Source: CALAGB01 sp963789565 (GTDB taxonomy: Bacteria > Chloroflexota > Chloroflexia > Thermomicrobiales > Thermomicrobiaceae). Taken from it: a stretch of 64,000 nucleotides of DNA. Shown one piece after another: positions 44,067 to 52,650 of this stretch. The DNA lies in assembly GCA_963789565.1 (NCBI GenBank), contig CAWBKX010000002.1, positions 248,001 to 312,000 on the forward strand. The letters run 5' to 3'. Numbering within the stretch: position 1 is the stretch's first letter; each line of letters starts with the position of its first letter. The position numbers and the translations under genes were made by a program. The notes under the pieces were generated by a model. It worked only from the letters and a program-made list of their open reading frames with translations. It was not told the DNA's origin and did not search any database.

Positions 44067-45005
44067 ATGCGCTCGAAAGTAACCGTCATCGGGGCCGGAA
44101 TGGTCGGAGCCACAACTGCCCAGTATTTGGCTCAGCGAAACATTGCCGACGTTGTCCTGGTCGACATCGTCGAAAATCTGCCGCAGGGCAAGGCACTCGA
44201 CCTGGCGGAAGCGGGCCCGGTTATTGGCTATGACGTCGCGGTCACCGGCTCCAACGACTACTCGGCCACTGCTGGCTCCGATGTCGTGGTCATCACGTCC
44301 GGATCGCCGCGCAAGCCGGGCATGAGCCGTGACGATCTTCTGCGCGTCAACATGAATATCGTGCGCAGCGTCACCGAGCAGGCCGCCAAGTACTCGCCTG
44401 ACGCCGTGATCATCGTCGTCACCAACCCGCTGGATGCGATGTGCCACGTCGCGCTCGAGACTTCCAAATTCGATTCCAAACGCGTGCTTGGCCAAGCCGG
44501 GGTGCTCGATTCCGCTCGCTTCCGTACATTCATCGCGATGGAACTGGGAGTTTCGCCGAAAGATGTGAATGCCTTCGTGCTTGGCGGACATGGGGATACC
44601 ATGGTGCCGCTGACACGCTACTCGTCCGTGGCTGGAATCCCGATTTCGCAGCTCATATCGGCTGAGCGCATCGACTCGATCGTTCAGCGCACGCGTGACG
44701 GCGGCGGTGAGATCGTGAAGCTGCTCGGTACCAGCGCCTACTATGCTCCGGCTGCATCGGTGGTTGACATGGTGGAAGCAGTGCTGCTCGACGAGAACCG
44801 AGTCGTCGCCTGCAGCGCGTATCTCACCGGAGAGTACGGCCTGAATGACCTGTACGTTGGAGTTCCTGCAAAGCTCGGTGCCGGCGGCGTCAAAGGCGTC
44901 CTGGAGATTGAGCTCACTGAAGACGAGCGCGCCGCTCTGCAGAAGTCGGCCGGTGCGGTGCAGGAGCTCGTTTCCGTCATGGAGCGACTCAAGCAGGAAT
45001 CCTAA
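44067..45005 (+). CDS. mdh: Malate dehydrogenase (LDH-like, NAD)
   Basis: The 312-residue protein has the NAD motif VIGAGMVGATTAQYLA with an Asp ending beta-2 (VVLVDI), which favours NAD over NADP. The substrate loop has TSGSPRKPGMSRDDLL with the two arginines that choose malate over lactate, and the catalytic His is in FVLGGHGDTMVPL. It is the homotetrameric MDH3 type used by Chloroflexota and Firmicutes. ATG 44067 has GTGGAG six bases upstream; the open frame begins 35 codons earlier without similarity. The moeA gene follows 54 bases downstream. Confidence 0.94.
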   Translation: MRSKVTVIGAGMVGATTAQYLAQRNIADVVLVDIVENLPQGKALDLAEAGPVIGYDVAVTGSNDYSATAGSDVVVITSGSPRKPGMSRDDLLRVNMNIVRSVTEQAAKYSPDAVIIVVTNPLDAMCHVALETSKFDSKRVLGQAGVLDSARFRTFIAMELGVSPKDVNAFVLGGHGDTMVPLTRYSSVAGIPISQLISAERIDSIVQRTRDGGGEIVKLLGTSAYYAPAASVVDMVEAVLLDENRVVACSAYLTGEYGLNDLYVGVPAKLGAGGVKGVLEIELTEDERAALQKSAGAVQELVSVMERLKQES

Positions 45006-45059
45006 GATTGTTCACGCGGGCCTCGTCGCGTACCTGCTCTGTCGAAAGGATCGCATCCT

Positions 45060-46313
45060 GTGCTGAGCGTTGACGAGGCTCGCGATCGAATCCTCTCGCA
45101 CATTTCTCCGCTGGAACCCGTAGCTGCGGCACTGCTGGACGCACTCGGCCTCGTTCTCGCGGAGGACATCATCGCCAGAGTCGATCTCCCACCATTTGAC
45201 AACTCGGCCATGGATGGCTACGCGCTCCGGTGGGAAGACACGCTGCATGCGTCTCCTTCAGCACCGGTTCGACTTATGGTTTGTGGCGAATCGGCCGCAG
45301 GTCATCCCATTCAGTTAGAAGTGAATACCGGCGAAACCGTGCGCATCATGACTGGAGCACTCATTCCACGCGGCGCTAACGCAGTTGTGCAATTCGAAGC
45401 GGTGCGGATCCTGACTCCATCTGACGCACCGGCCCCCGTTGACCATTCCGCGGAGATCGTTGAATTCTGCTCGCCGTGTGAAGAGTGGCAAAACGTGCGG
45501 CGCGCGGGCGAAGACGTCACATCTGGATCACGCGTGTTGACCGCCGGAACGTTGATTGGGCCGCACCAGATCGGACTTCTCGCCGCACTCAACATTTCGC
45601 TGATTTCGGTGATCCGACGGCCGCTCGTGGCCATCCTATCCACGGGTGACGAGCTCGTTGACCTCGGACCTGAGCTTCGACCTGGTCAAATCCGCGACAG
45701 CAACAGCTATCTCATCGCGGCCATGGTCCGTCAGGCGGGTGGCGTTCCGCGTCTTCTCGGAATCGCAGGCGACTCAGAAGATGACATAAGACGAACCATT
45801 CAACAGGCTGAAGGTGCCGATTTGATCGTGACCTGTGGCGGAGTATCGGTCGGGGACTTCGACATGGTCAAAGACGTTCTCCAGCAGCGGGGCGAGATCG
45901 AGCTCTGGCAGGTGGGCATCAAGCCTGGCAAGCCGATGGCGTTTGGATTCATCGGCGATACCCCGCTGCTCGGGCTACCAGGCAATCCAGTCGCCGCCGC
46001 GGTTACGTTTTCGCAGTTCGGCCGGCCGATGGTCCAGCGGATGCTTGGAACGCAGCATGCATCGGACAGGAGACTCGAGGCACGGCTCGATGCGGATGTT
46101 TGGAATCACGGCGGACGACGTAACTTCGTTCGCGGAAACGTCAGGCGCGTCAAGGGCGAGTTGAGGGTTACTCCGGTTCCACAGCAGGGGAGCGGCGCTC
46201 TGTTAGGACTCGCACGTGCGAACTGCTACATCGTGTGCGACGAAAACCTCGAACATTTACTCCTTGGTTCTCCGGTTGACGTGGAGCTGTTCGAGGAGGA
46301 GCGAATTCCGTAG
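45060..46313 (+). CDS. moeA: Molybdopterin molybdenumtransferase
   Basis: The 417-residue protein has normal MoeA order: SVDEARDRILSHISPLEPV, LPPFDNSAMDGYALRWED, VRIMTGALIPRGANAVVQFE, ILSTGDELVDLGPELRPGQI and TCGGVSVGDFDMVKDVL, with GLPGNPVAAAVTF near the end. It inserts molybdate into adenylated molybdopterin, the last common step of Moco synthesis. GTG 45060 has AAGGA eight bases upstream. No other Moco genes are in the window. tRNA-Sec elsewhere in the window would fit a molybdenum-dependent selenoenzyme such as formate dehydrogenase, but that enzyme is not seen. Confidence 0.94.
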   Translation: MLSVDEARDRILSHISPLEPVAAALLDALGLVLAEDIIARVDLPPFDNSAMDGYALRWEDTLHASPSAPVRLMVCGESAAGHPIQLEVNTGETVRIMTGALIPRGANAVVQFEAVRILTPSDAPAPVDHSAEIVEFCSPCEEWQNVRRAGEDVTSGSRVLTAGTLIGPHQIGLLAALNISLISVIRRPLVAILSTGDELVDLGPELRPGQIRDSNSYLIAAMVRQAGGVPRLLGIAGDSEDDIRRTIQQAEGADLIVTCGGVSVGDFDMVKDVLQQRGEIELWQVGIKPGKPMAFGFIGDTPLLGLPGNPVAAAVTFSQFGRPMVQRMLGTQHASDRRLEARLDADVWNHGGRRNFVRGNVRRVKGELRVTPVPQQGSGALLGLARANCYIVCDENLEHLLLGSPVDVELFEEERIP

Positions 46314-46415
46314 CCTGCTCAGTACGGGACGGTGCTCAATCAGAATGGCCTGACATCTAACCCGAGTCTCAGTCGATCCACGCTTCAGCATCACATTCGA
46401 GAAAGGTACAAATCG

Positions 46416-47357
46416 GTGGGTATTCGCGACTTCGTCAGCGTGTTGCGCGAGATTAGCTTCGACGATCTCGAAAGAGAAGCACGCATTGCTCCGCGTATTC
46501 TCGTCATTGCGAGCCGGTCCGAACTCGCGGCCGAGACGGCTTCGGCGGTCTTCGGATCTGATATGGACGAGTTCGTTCACGTACGTTCCTTCAGCGAACG
46601 CGACCTGGATCCGCTGCATTACGACGTGATTGTTTCGGTCGGCCCCCTGGACGCGGGCGTCGCGCGCGAGTGGCGCGATCTATTCCGGCGCGTCAAAGAG
46701 CCTATGAGAATGGTTGAGCATCTTCCGCATGCTGACACGGAGAAAGACATAGACTCGCTGCGGCGACGAATCGCCGACTGCGCCGACGACCGCTCGACGG
46801 CGATCGGACGCTATATTCCAGTCATGAAATCGGCATGCGCCCGACAGTTAATCTCTGAGACAGCGACCGTGAACGCAGAGTTCGCCCTCGTTTCGAACAT
46901 TCCGTCCGTCGTGCCCATCATTGGCACGGCCTTCTCCGTGGGAGCGGACTTCATCGTGTTGACGAAGAACCAGCTGATGTTGATCTTCAAGCTGGCCGCC
47001 GTCAACGGGCGCGACCTCGACAGTCGCTGGCGAATCTATTCCGAGATGATCCCAGTGGTTGGGGCAGGGCTAGCCTGGAGAACGGTTGCGCGCGAGGTAG
47101 TGACACTCTTGCCGCTGGCAATGGGAACCGTGCCCAAGGTGGCGATCGCCTTTGCGGGGACATGGGTCATCGGTGAATCGGCGCAGGTTTATTACGAACG
47201 TGGCGAACGGCTGAATCGGGAACAGATGCGAGAGCTCTACTCGCAGGCTCTTGAAACGTTGCGGAAGAACCCCATCAAACGTCCGAATCTTCGAGCGCTA
47301 CGACCGGGCCGTCGCAACACAGACGGGCAACCTGAAGAGGCGGAGGCGACGGGATAG
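46416..47357 (+). CDS. DUF697-like membrane protein
   Basis: The 313-residue protein has a soluble N-terminal half with RILVIASRSELAAETASAVF and DVIVSVGPLD. Its C-terminal half has two to three hydrophobic segments of DUF697 type (ALVSNIPSVVPIIGTAFSVG, LTKNQLMLIFKLAAVNG). DUF697 modules are often linked to Era-like GTPases, but no P-loop is present here. GTG 46416 has AAAGG nine bases upstream and fits the similarity better than the upstream frame start. A perfect hairpin terminator separates it from the convergent NtrC-type gene. Confidence 0.65.
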   Translation: MGIRDFVSVLREISFDDLEREARIAPRILVIASRSELAAETASAVFGSDMDEFVHVRSFSERDLDPLHYDVIVSVGPLDAGVAREWRDLFRRVKEPMRMVEHLPHADTEKDIDSLRRRIADCADDRSTAIGRYIPVMKSACARQLISETATVNAEFALVSNIPSVVPIIGTAFSVGADFIVLTKNQLMLIFKLAAVNGRDLDSRWRIYSEMIPVVGAGLAWRTVAREVVTLLPLAMGTVPKVAIAFAGTWVIGESAQVYYERGERLNREQMRELYSQALETLRKNPIKRPNLRALRPGRRNTDGQPEEAEATG

Positions 47358-47380
47358 CACGGCAACAAACATGAACAGAC

Positions 47381-47409
47381 AGAACCGGCTGGCGTCGCCA
47401 GCCGGTTCT
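47381..47409. terminator. Bidirectional terminator hairpin
   Basis: AGAACCGGCTGGC and GCCAGCCGGTTCT form a perfect 13-base stem with a three-base loop between the convergent DUF697-like and NtrC-type genes. T-rich flanks are short on both strands. Confidence 0.75.
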
Positions 47410-47434
47410 TGTGTCAAGATACTCTGTTTCGAAA

Positions 47435-48829
47435 CTAGGAGACAGTCTCGCGCTCTCGCTCTCCACGCCAACCGTAGTCGAGGAGTCGCTGCTGGAATTC
47501 GCGCAGTTCCATGCCGACTGCGGAGGCTGCCGCAACCTGGTCGCCGTCCGATTGTTTTAGCGCCTCCATCAGCATCTGCTTTTCGACCTCCTGCTGTACG
47601 TCCCGCAGGCTGGCTCCCGAGCGAATGCGCTGGGCAATATCGATGATGTGGCCCTGCTCAGCGCTGGAAAAGCTGAGATGCTCGTCTGTGATCACCGTGC
47701 CCTGAGCCAATACCACTGCGCGTTCGATGATGTTTTCGAGCTCGCGCACATTACCCGGCCACTCGTGCTCGACGAGTGCTTGCATGGCCGATGTCGAGAC
47801 CCGCGCCGGTGCGGAACTCGAGGAATAGCGATGCTTGTGGAGGAAGTGCTCGACGAGCAGCGGGATGTCCTCCTTGCGGTCGCGCAACGGCGGTAGGTAG
47901 ATCGAGATGACGTTGAGCCGATAGAAGAGGTCCTCGCGAAAACGGCCTTCTCGCACTTCCTGCGAAAGATTCTTATTCGTGGCCGCGACAACGCGTGTGT
48001 CGACCTTCACCGAAACCGACCCGCCCACGCGCTCGAACTCGCGTTCCTGAAGCACGCGCAGCAGTTTTTTCTGCGTCGACAGGGTCATCTCGCCAACTTC
48101 GTCGAGGAAGATGGTCCCCTTGTTCGCCATTTCGAAGCGGCCTTTGCGCTGGTTCAGCGCGCCGGTGAAGGAGCCCTTCTCATGTCCGAACAACTCGCTT
48201 TCGAGCAACGTCTCCGGGAGAGCCGCGCAATTGACTTTGATGAGTGGGCCGCCTGAATAGCCGGAATTGCGATGGAGCACGGTCGCCACGAGCTCCTTGC
48301 CGGTTCCCGTCTCTCCAGACACCATGACCGTGGACTCGGAACGAGCCACACGACCGATGACCTTATAGACGTCTTGCATGGGACCGCTGTTGCCGATGAT
48401 GTAGTCGTTGGGGTCGGATCCGTCACGTCCATTCGCGGTTGATGAGAGGCGCTTGAGCAGGTTCTGATGTTCGATGTAGCGCTTGATTGTGATGAGGACG
48501 TCGTCAAGATCGAACGGTTTGGTGATGTAATCATAGGCGCCAAGCTGCATGGCTTCAATCGCGAGACTGGCGCTCCCATATGCGGTCATGATGATGAATG
48601 GGAGCTGCGCTCCACGCTCTTCTGAGATTTCGCGGAGAACCTCGATGCCGCTCTTTGTCGGCATGCGCACATCCATCAGCACGAGTGCTGGCGCGTTTTC
48701 TGCTTTCAGAGCCTTGACAACGTTCTCGCTATCGTCGGTTTCGTCGACGTCGAAGCCTTCGTCCTCGAGAAAATCGCGGAGCATTCCGCGGATCCCAGCG
48801 TCGTCATCAGCAATCAGGATACGGTCCAT
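47435..48829 (-). CDS. NtrC-family sigma-54-dependent response regulator
   Basis: The 464-residue protein has a receiver domain (phosphoacceptor Asp53 in LVLMDVRMP, Lys in YITKPFDL), an AAA+ domain and a Fis-type HTH. The Walker A is GETGTGKE at residues 172-179, the Walker B is GTIFLDEVGEM, and the Arg-finger region is FREDLFYRLNV. The sigma-54 contact loop reads GSFTGA (219-224) instead of GAFTGA, a known permissive variant. The HTH lies in ALKQSDGDQVAAASAVGMEL. It should activate sigma-54 promoters after phosphorylation. No sensor kinase is adjacent, and rpoN is not in the window. ATG 48829 follows AGAGAG. Confidence 0.92.
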   Translation of the reverse strand: MDRILIADDDAGIRGMLRDFLEDEGFDVDETDDSENVVKALKAENAPALVLMDVRMPTKSGIEVLREISEERGAQLPFIIMTAYGSASLAIEAMQLGAYDYITKPFDLDDVLITIKRYIEHQNLLKRLSSTANGRDGSDPNDYIIGNSGPMQDVYKVIGRVARSESTVMVSGETGTGKELVATVLHRNSGYSGGPLIKVNCAALPETLLESELFGHEKGSFTGALNQRKGRFEMANKGTIFLDEVGEMTLSTQKKLLRVLQEREFERVGGSVSVKVDTRVVAATNKNLSQEVREGRFREDLFYRLNVISIYLPPLRDRKEDIPLLVEHFLHKHRYSSSSAPARVSTSAMQALVEHEWPGNVRELENIIERAVVLAQGTVITDEHLSFSSAEQGHIIDIAQRIRSGASLRDVQQEVEKQMLMEALKQSDGDQVAAASAVGMELREFQQRLLDYGWRGERERETVS

Positions 48830-49318
48830 CTGCTCTCTTCCCGTGCGATTCTCGTTCGTGTTGGCAGAGGTTGGCGGGTGTCTAGGTAGGACTGACTTGA
48901 TGACGCCCACCTACTATATTATAGCGGCAGATCGCAATTAGGTTCAGCCTCGTGGCATTTTGAGCGAAGCAACCCTTGTTGAGGCGTATGTCGCTGAAAA
49001 GTTAGGTTCACGGCTGATTTGACTGCGATCAAAACGCAACCTCTCAGCCGTGTCCTGTCATCTCAGGATTGCGACATCCCTACAGTCGACCACGAATCAG
49101 CGCGTGCCGCTCTCCGCGATGACCGTTCAAATCCATGTGCAATAGTCGCGGTCAATTGAAACTACTGCAACATCCGGACCGCGAATATCCTATCCGGCCG
49201 TGAAAGCGAATGAGGCGTAGCTGGTACGACGGGAAAGTCTGGACTCCCGCGTATAATCGGTGCTGGTCTGGAGACGTTCCGTTCAACGAGACGAGTCCGC
49301 GAATTGGCGAGGCATGCA
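48830..49318. other. Gene-free stretch between the NtrC-type gene and aroKB
   Basis: These 489 bases separate two divergent genes. CACGGCTGA at 49009-49017 is repeated inverted at 49044-49052, and a TATAAT sits at 49252-49257 ahead of aroKB without a good -35. A perfect TATAAT lies on the minus strand near 48914. I see no riboswitch, tRNA or credible gene; the 138-residue antisense frame around 49162-49578 runs through aroKB. Confidence 0.5.
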
Positions 49319-50968
49319 TTGAAACGAGTCATTCTGATCGGGCTCAGCGGCACCGGCAAGTCATCTATCGCGCGTGAACTGGCGGCGAAGATGGGCTTCA
49401 CCCCGCTTGATGTTGACGACGAGATCGTTCGACGTTGCAGAATGCCTATCCCGTCGATATTTGAACGATTTGGCGAGGATGTATTTCGCGCGTTCGAGCG
49501 AGGTTGCCTCGCGGCGGCGTGCGCGGAAGAGCGACGGGTTATCGCGACGGGCGGCGGCGTCGTTCTCGACGAACGCAATTGGCTCGCGATGCGGCCCGAC
49601 AGTTTGATCGTGCAGCTCCAAGCGTCTCCGACTGAGATTCTTGCACGCCTATCGAGGCAATCTGAGGCGGATCCCGATGCCCGTCGCCCACTATTGCAGG
49701 CGACCGACCCAGTTCAGTCGCTCGAGACGATGATGCGCGATCGAGGACCTCTTTACGATCAGGCCGACGTGTGTGTCGATACGACCGGCAAGGACCAGGA
49801 CGCCGTCGTGGCTGAGATTCTGGCTGTTGCTCAGACGGTAGAAGAGGGATCACTCCATCTGCCGATCGGGGCCATTACTACACCGAGCGGTCGCTCGGAT
49901 CTCTTCGTCGGTTCGGGAATGCTGGAGGAGATAGGAGACCTGATTCGACGCCGTTTTCCGACGTCACGTCGCGCCTGGGTGATCACGGACAGCAACGTTG
50001 GTCCGCACTGGGCGCCGAAAGTGACCAACGCACTTCGTCGGTCGGATATCGCGGTCGAGAGCGTACAGGTCCCAGCAGGTGAATCGAGCAAGTCTTTTTC
50101 GCACGTTTCGTCGCTGTTGGACCGATTGCTGAATGGGCGGATCGACCGGCGAGACCTTGTCGTCGCTCTCGGCGGCGGGGTGATCGGCGATTTGGCTGGG
50201 TTGGTGGCAGCAATCGCGCTGCGCGGCGTGGGCTTGGTACAGGTTCCGACATCGCTGCTTGCCATGGTCGATAGCAGTGTTGGTGGCAAGACCGGCGTGA
50301 ACCACGCCCGAGGGAAAAACCTCATCGGTGCGTTCTACCAGCCTCAACTGGTTCTTGCCGATCCCCTCGTACTGGAAACACTGCCGGAGCGCGAAGTTCG
50401 TGGTGGTTGGGCCGAGATCATCAAGCACGCAATGATCGAGACGACTACCACCGGACGTGATGGCGCCCCGCTGCTGGATCTGCTCGAACGCAGTCCGATT
50501 GACGAATGGAGCAACCCGGATTTCCTGACCGACGTCGTACGAAGAAATGTGCTTATCAAGCGCTGCGTGGTGCAGGCGGACGAAAAAGAGATGGGTCTGC
50601 GCCGTGTTTTGAATTACGGCCACACGTTGGGCCATGCCATGGAGGCCTCCGGTTATCGCCATCACCATGGGGAGGCCATTGCTCTCGGCATGCGTGCGGC
50701 GGTCAACATTGCGCTCGACCTTGGACGCACGTCTCCAGACGTGTCCGATCGGCAGAAGCGTCTGTTGGATAAAGTCGGGCTTCCTTCCCGTTTCGATGGC
50801 GATCTGGACGACGTTATCGATAGGCTGGCATCGGACAAGAAAGCCGTGAATGGTCGTTTGACCTGGATTTTGCCCACGCGGGAGATCGGATCGGTGGATG
50901 TCGTTACGGACGTGCCGATCGATGTCGTTGAGCGTGCGGCAGAGTCGCTTGGCGCACGGCGTCGGTGA
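49319..50968 (+). CDS. aroKB: Fused shikimate kinase/3-dehydroquinate synthase
   Basis: The 549-residue protein joins two shikimate-pathway enzymes. Residues 1-180 are shikimate kinase, with Walker A GLSGTGKSS, the shikimate-binding ATGGGVVLDE and a lid segment ARRPLL. Residues from about 185 are dehydroquinate synthase, with ALGGGVIGDLAGLVAA, MVDSSVGGKTGVNHARGKN and NYGHTLGHAMEASGYRHHHG supplying NAD, substrate and zinc ligands. The two reactions are not consecutive (steps 2 and 5). TTG 49319 is preferred because GAGG precedes it; an in-frame TTG lies at 49304. A SAM riboswitch unit follows. Confidence 0.93.
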   Translation: MKRVILIGLSGTGKSSIARELAAKMGFTPLDVDDEIVRRCRMPIPSIFERFGEDVFRAFERGCLAAACAEERRVIATGGGVVLDERNWLAMRPDSLIVQLQASPTEILARLSRQSEADPDARRPLLQATDPVQSLETMMRDRGPLYDQADVCVDTTGKDQDAVVAEILAVAQTVEEGSLHLPIGAITTPSGRSDLFVGSGMLEEIGDLIRRRFPTSRRAWVITDSNVGPHWAPKVTNALRRSDIAVESVQVPAGESSKSFSHVSSLLDRLLNGRIDRRDLVVALGGGVIGDLAGLVAAIALRGVGLVQVPTSLLAMVDSSVGGKTGVNHARGKNLIGAFYQPQLVLADPLVLETLPEREVRGGWAEIIKHAMIETTTTGRDGAPLLDLLERSPIDEWSNPDFLTDVVRRNVLIKRCVVQADEKEMGLRRVLNYGHTLGHAMEASGYRHHHGEAIALGMRAAVNIALDLGRTSPDVSDRQKRLLDKVGLPSRFDGDLDDVIDRLASDKKAVNGRLTWILPTREIGSVDVVTDVPIDVVERAAESLGARRR

Positions 50969-50978
50969 TTCGCACGGA

Positions 50979-51007
50979 TTGTTCGACCCAGACCTCTGTG
51001 TTATAGT
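50979..51007 (+). promoter_or_regulatory. Promoter of the SAM riboswitch-ahcY-metK unit
   Basis: TTGTTC and TATAGT are separated by exactly 17 bases, placing the transcript start near 51014, just ahead of the riboswitch P1 helix. Confidence 0.7.
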
Positions 51008-51028
51008 GCGGAAAATGAATATTGCTCT

Positions 51029-51133
51029 CTCTTATCCCGAGTGGTGGAGGGAACGGCCCGAGGAAGCCCGGCAACCGGCAGGTAACTGTTTGGTGCCAAT
51101 TCCGGCAGCGATGGCGTCGCTGACAGATGAGAG
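51029..51133 (+). promoter_or_regulatory. SAM-I (S-box) riboswitch aptamer
   Basis: P1 is CTCTTATC (51029-51036) paired with GATGAGAG (51126-51133). Between them are the diagnostic SAM-I segments GTGGTGGAGGGAACGGCCCG, GAAGCCCGGCAACC and GGTGCCAATTCCGGCAG, with a P4 stem from the GCGATGGCGTCGC stretch. When SAM is bound P1 is stable and the downstream terminator can form. Confidence 0.93.
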
Positions 51134-51146
51134 TGAGTAGGAAGTC

Positions 51147-51181
51147 AGACGGCTTCTCGCTCACGAGGTGCTGTCTTTTTT
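51147..51181 (+). terminator. Riboswitch-controlled intrinsic terminator
   Basis: AGACGGC pairs with GCTGTCT and, inside it, CTCG pairs with CGAG; a T run follows directly. The GTGAG just after P1 can pair with CTCAC inside the terminator loop, which would give a SAM-free antiterminator form. Confidence 0.85.
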
Positions 51182-51329
51182 GTGCCATCAAACACATTAG
51201 CGCCCACTCTGCACGCCGCCAAATCCCTACCTCGTGCCAACGTTGAATGATTAGCGCTGTTCGCAGCAAACGCTCGGATCGTCTGGTTCTTTGGGAATCA
51301 TGGTGTCCGAAAGTTGAGAAGGGGTGCCC

Positions 51330-52604
51330 GTGAGCGAAACCGCCGAAGCGAGATTCGATATTCGCGACATTGGGCTCGCGGAGGATGGCAAGCGTCGTAT
51401 CGCCTGGGCCGCCCGCGAGATGCCGGTCCTCGAGTTGATTCGGCACCGATTTGAACGCGACAAGCCGCTCGAAGGCGTGCGCATCGTCGCGTGTGTGCAC
51501 GTCACCTCCGAGACTGCCAATCTCGCGTACGCACTCAAGGCCGGTGGCGCCGATGCCGTCGTATGTGCCAGCAATCCGCTCTCGACACAGGATGACGTGG
51601 CGGCGGCGCTGGTTTCGGACGGATTCCAAGTCTATGCGATCAAGGGCGAAGACGGAGAGACCTACCACCGACACATTCAGCAGGCGCTGCGTCATCGACC
51701 GAACATCGTCATAGACGACGGCGCGGACGTCGTCACTAATCTGCACCAGGACCGTAAAGACCTGCTCAAGGACATGCTGGGCTCGACCGAAGAGACGACG
51801 ACCGGCGTTATTCGCTTGCGAGCGATGGAGAACGACGGCGTTCTGAGCTTTCCGGTCATCGCGGTCAACGACGCCGACACCAAGCACTTTTTCGACAATC
51901 GCTACGGCACCGGGCAGAGCACACTCGACGGAATCATTCGAGCGACGAACATTCTGCTGGCCGGCAAGACCATGGTCATCGCCGGTTACGGCTGGTGCGG
52001 TCGCGGCATTGCCATGCGCGCTCGTGGCATGGGCTCCCACGTCATCGTCACCGAAGTAAACCCGGTTCGTGCACTGGAAGCGGTCATGGACGGGTTCGTC
52101 GTCACGACCATGGAAGAAGCATCCAGTATCGGCGACATCTTCGTGACGGCTACCGGTGACATCAACGTGATCGATCGCGCTCACTTCGAACGCATGCATG
52201 ACGGCGCCATCGTCGCCAATGCCGGTCACTTCAATTCGGAGATCAACCTGCACATTCTCGACGAGATGGCGGCCGAAGGACGACGCCATCTGCGGCCGTT
52301 CGTCGAGGAGTATCGCTTGACGTTGAGCCGCGGAATCGTCGTCCTGGGTGAGGGACGCTTGATCAACTTGGCCAGCGCCGAAGGACATCCTGCCAGCGTC
52401 ATGGATATGAGCTTTGCCAATCAGGCCTTGTCGTGCGCATACCTCGTTCAGGAAAAAGGAAAGCTCGACAATATCGTTCACTCGGTTCCCCGTGACATTG
52501 ACGAAGAGATCGCGGCGCTCAAACTGCATAGCATGAAGATCAAGATCGACACGCTCACTCCTGAGCAGGAGCGCTATCTCAATTCCTGGCAGTCGGGGAC
52601 CTAA
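51330..52604 (+). CDS. ahcY: Adenosylhomocysteinase
   Basis: The 424-residue protein has SAH hydrolase features: ASNPLSTQDDVAAAL, RLRAMENDGVLSFPVIAVND, YGTGQSTLDGIIRATN, and the NAD-binding VIAGYGWCGRGIAMRARGMG. It hydrolyses S-adenosylhomocysteine to homocysteine and adenosine and so keeps methylation running. GTG 51330 has AGAAGGGG five bases upstream; the GTG two codons earlier overlaps that site. It is the first gene behind a SAM-I riboswitch, with metK 46 bases downstream, so SAM represses both its regeneration and its synthesis arm. Confidence 0.95.
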   Translation: MSETAEARFDIRDIGLAEDGKRRIAWAAREMPVLELIRHRFERDKPLEGVRIVACVHVTSETANLAYALKAGGADAVVCASNPLSTQDDVAAALVSDGFQVYAIKGEDGETYHRHIQQALRHRPNIVIDDGADVVTNLHQDRKDLLKDMLGSTEETTTGVIRLRAMENDGVLSFPVIAVNDADTKHFFDNRYGTGQSTLDGIIRATNILLAGKTMVIAGYGWCGRGIAMRARGMGSHVIVTEVNPVRALEAVMDGFVVTTMEEASSIGDIFVTATGDINVIDRAHFERMHDGAIVANAGHFNSEINLHILDEMAAEGRRHLRPFVEEYRLTLSRGIVVLGEGRLINLASAEGHPASVMDMSFANQALSCAYLVQEKGKLDNIVHSVPRDIDEEIAALKLHSMKIKIDTLTPEQERYLNSWQSGT

Positions 52605-52650
52605 AGCACGTTCTCGATGCGGCGCGGGTGAAGTTTAGGGAAGGTGGTTC

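Noticed and set aside
48830..49318. Possible c-di-GMP riboswitch in the aroKB leader
   Set aside because: I looked for the GEMM core and found only short inverted repeats, not the conserved tetraloop and receptor segments.
50904..52529. Long minus-strand open frame (541 codons) opposite ahcY
   Set aside because: It is antisense to a clear ahcY with conserved motifs and a ribosome binding site; its translation is His/Arg/Val-rich without a recognisable fold. High-GC codon bias explains it.
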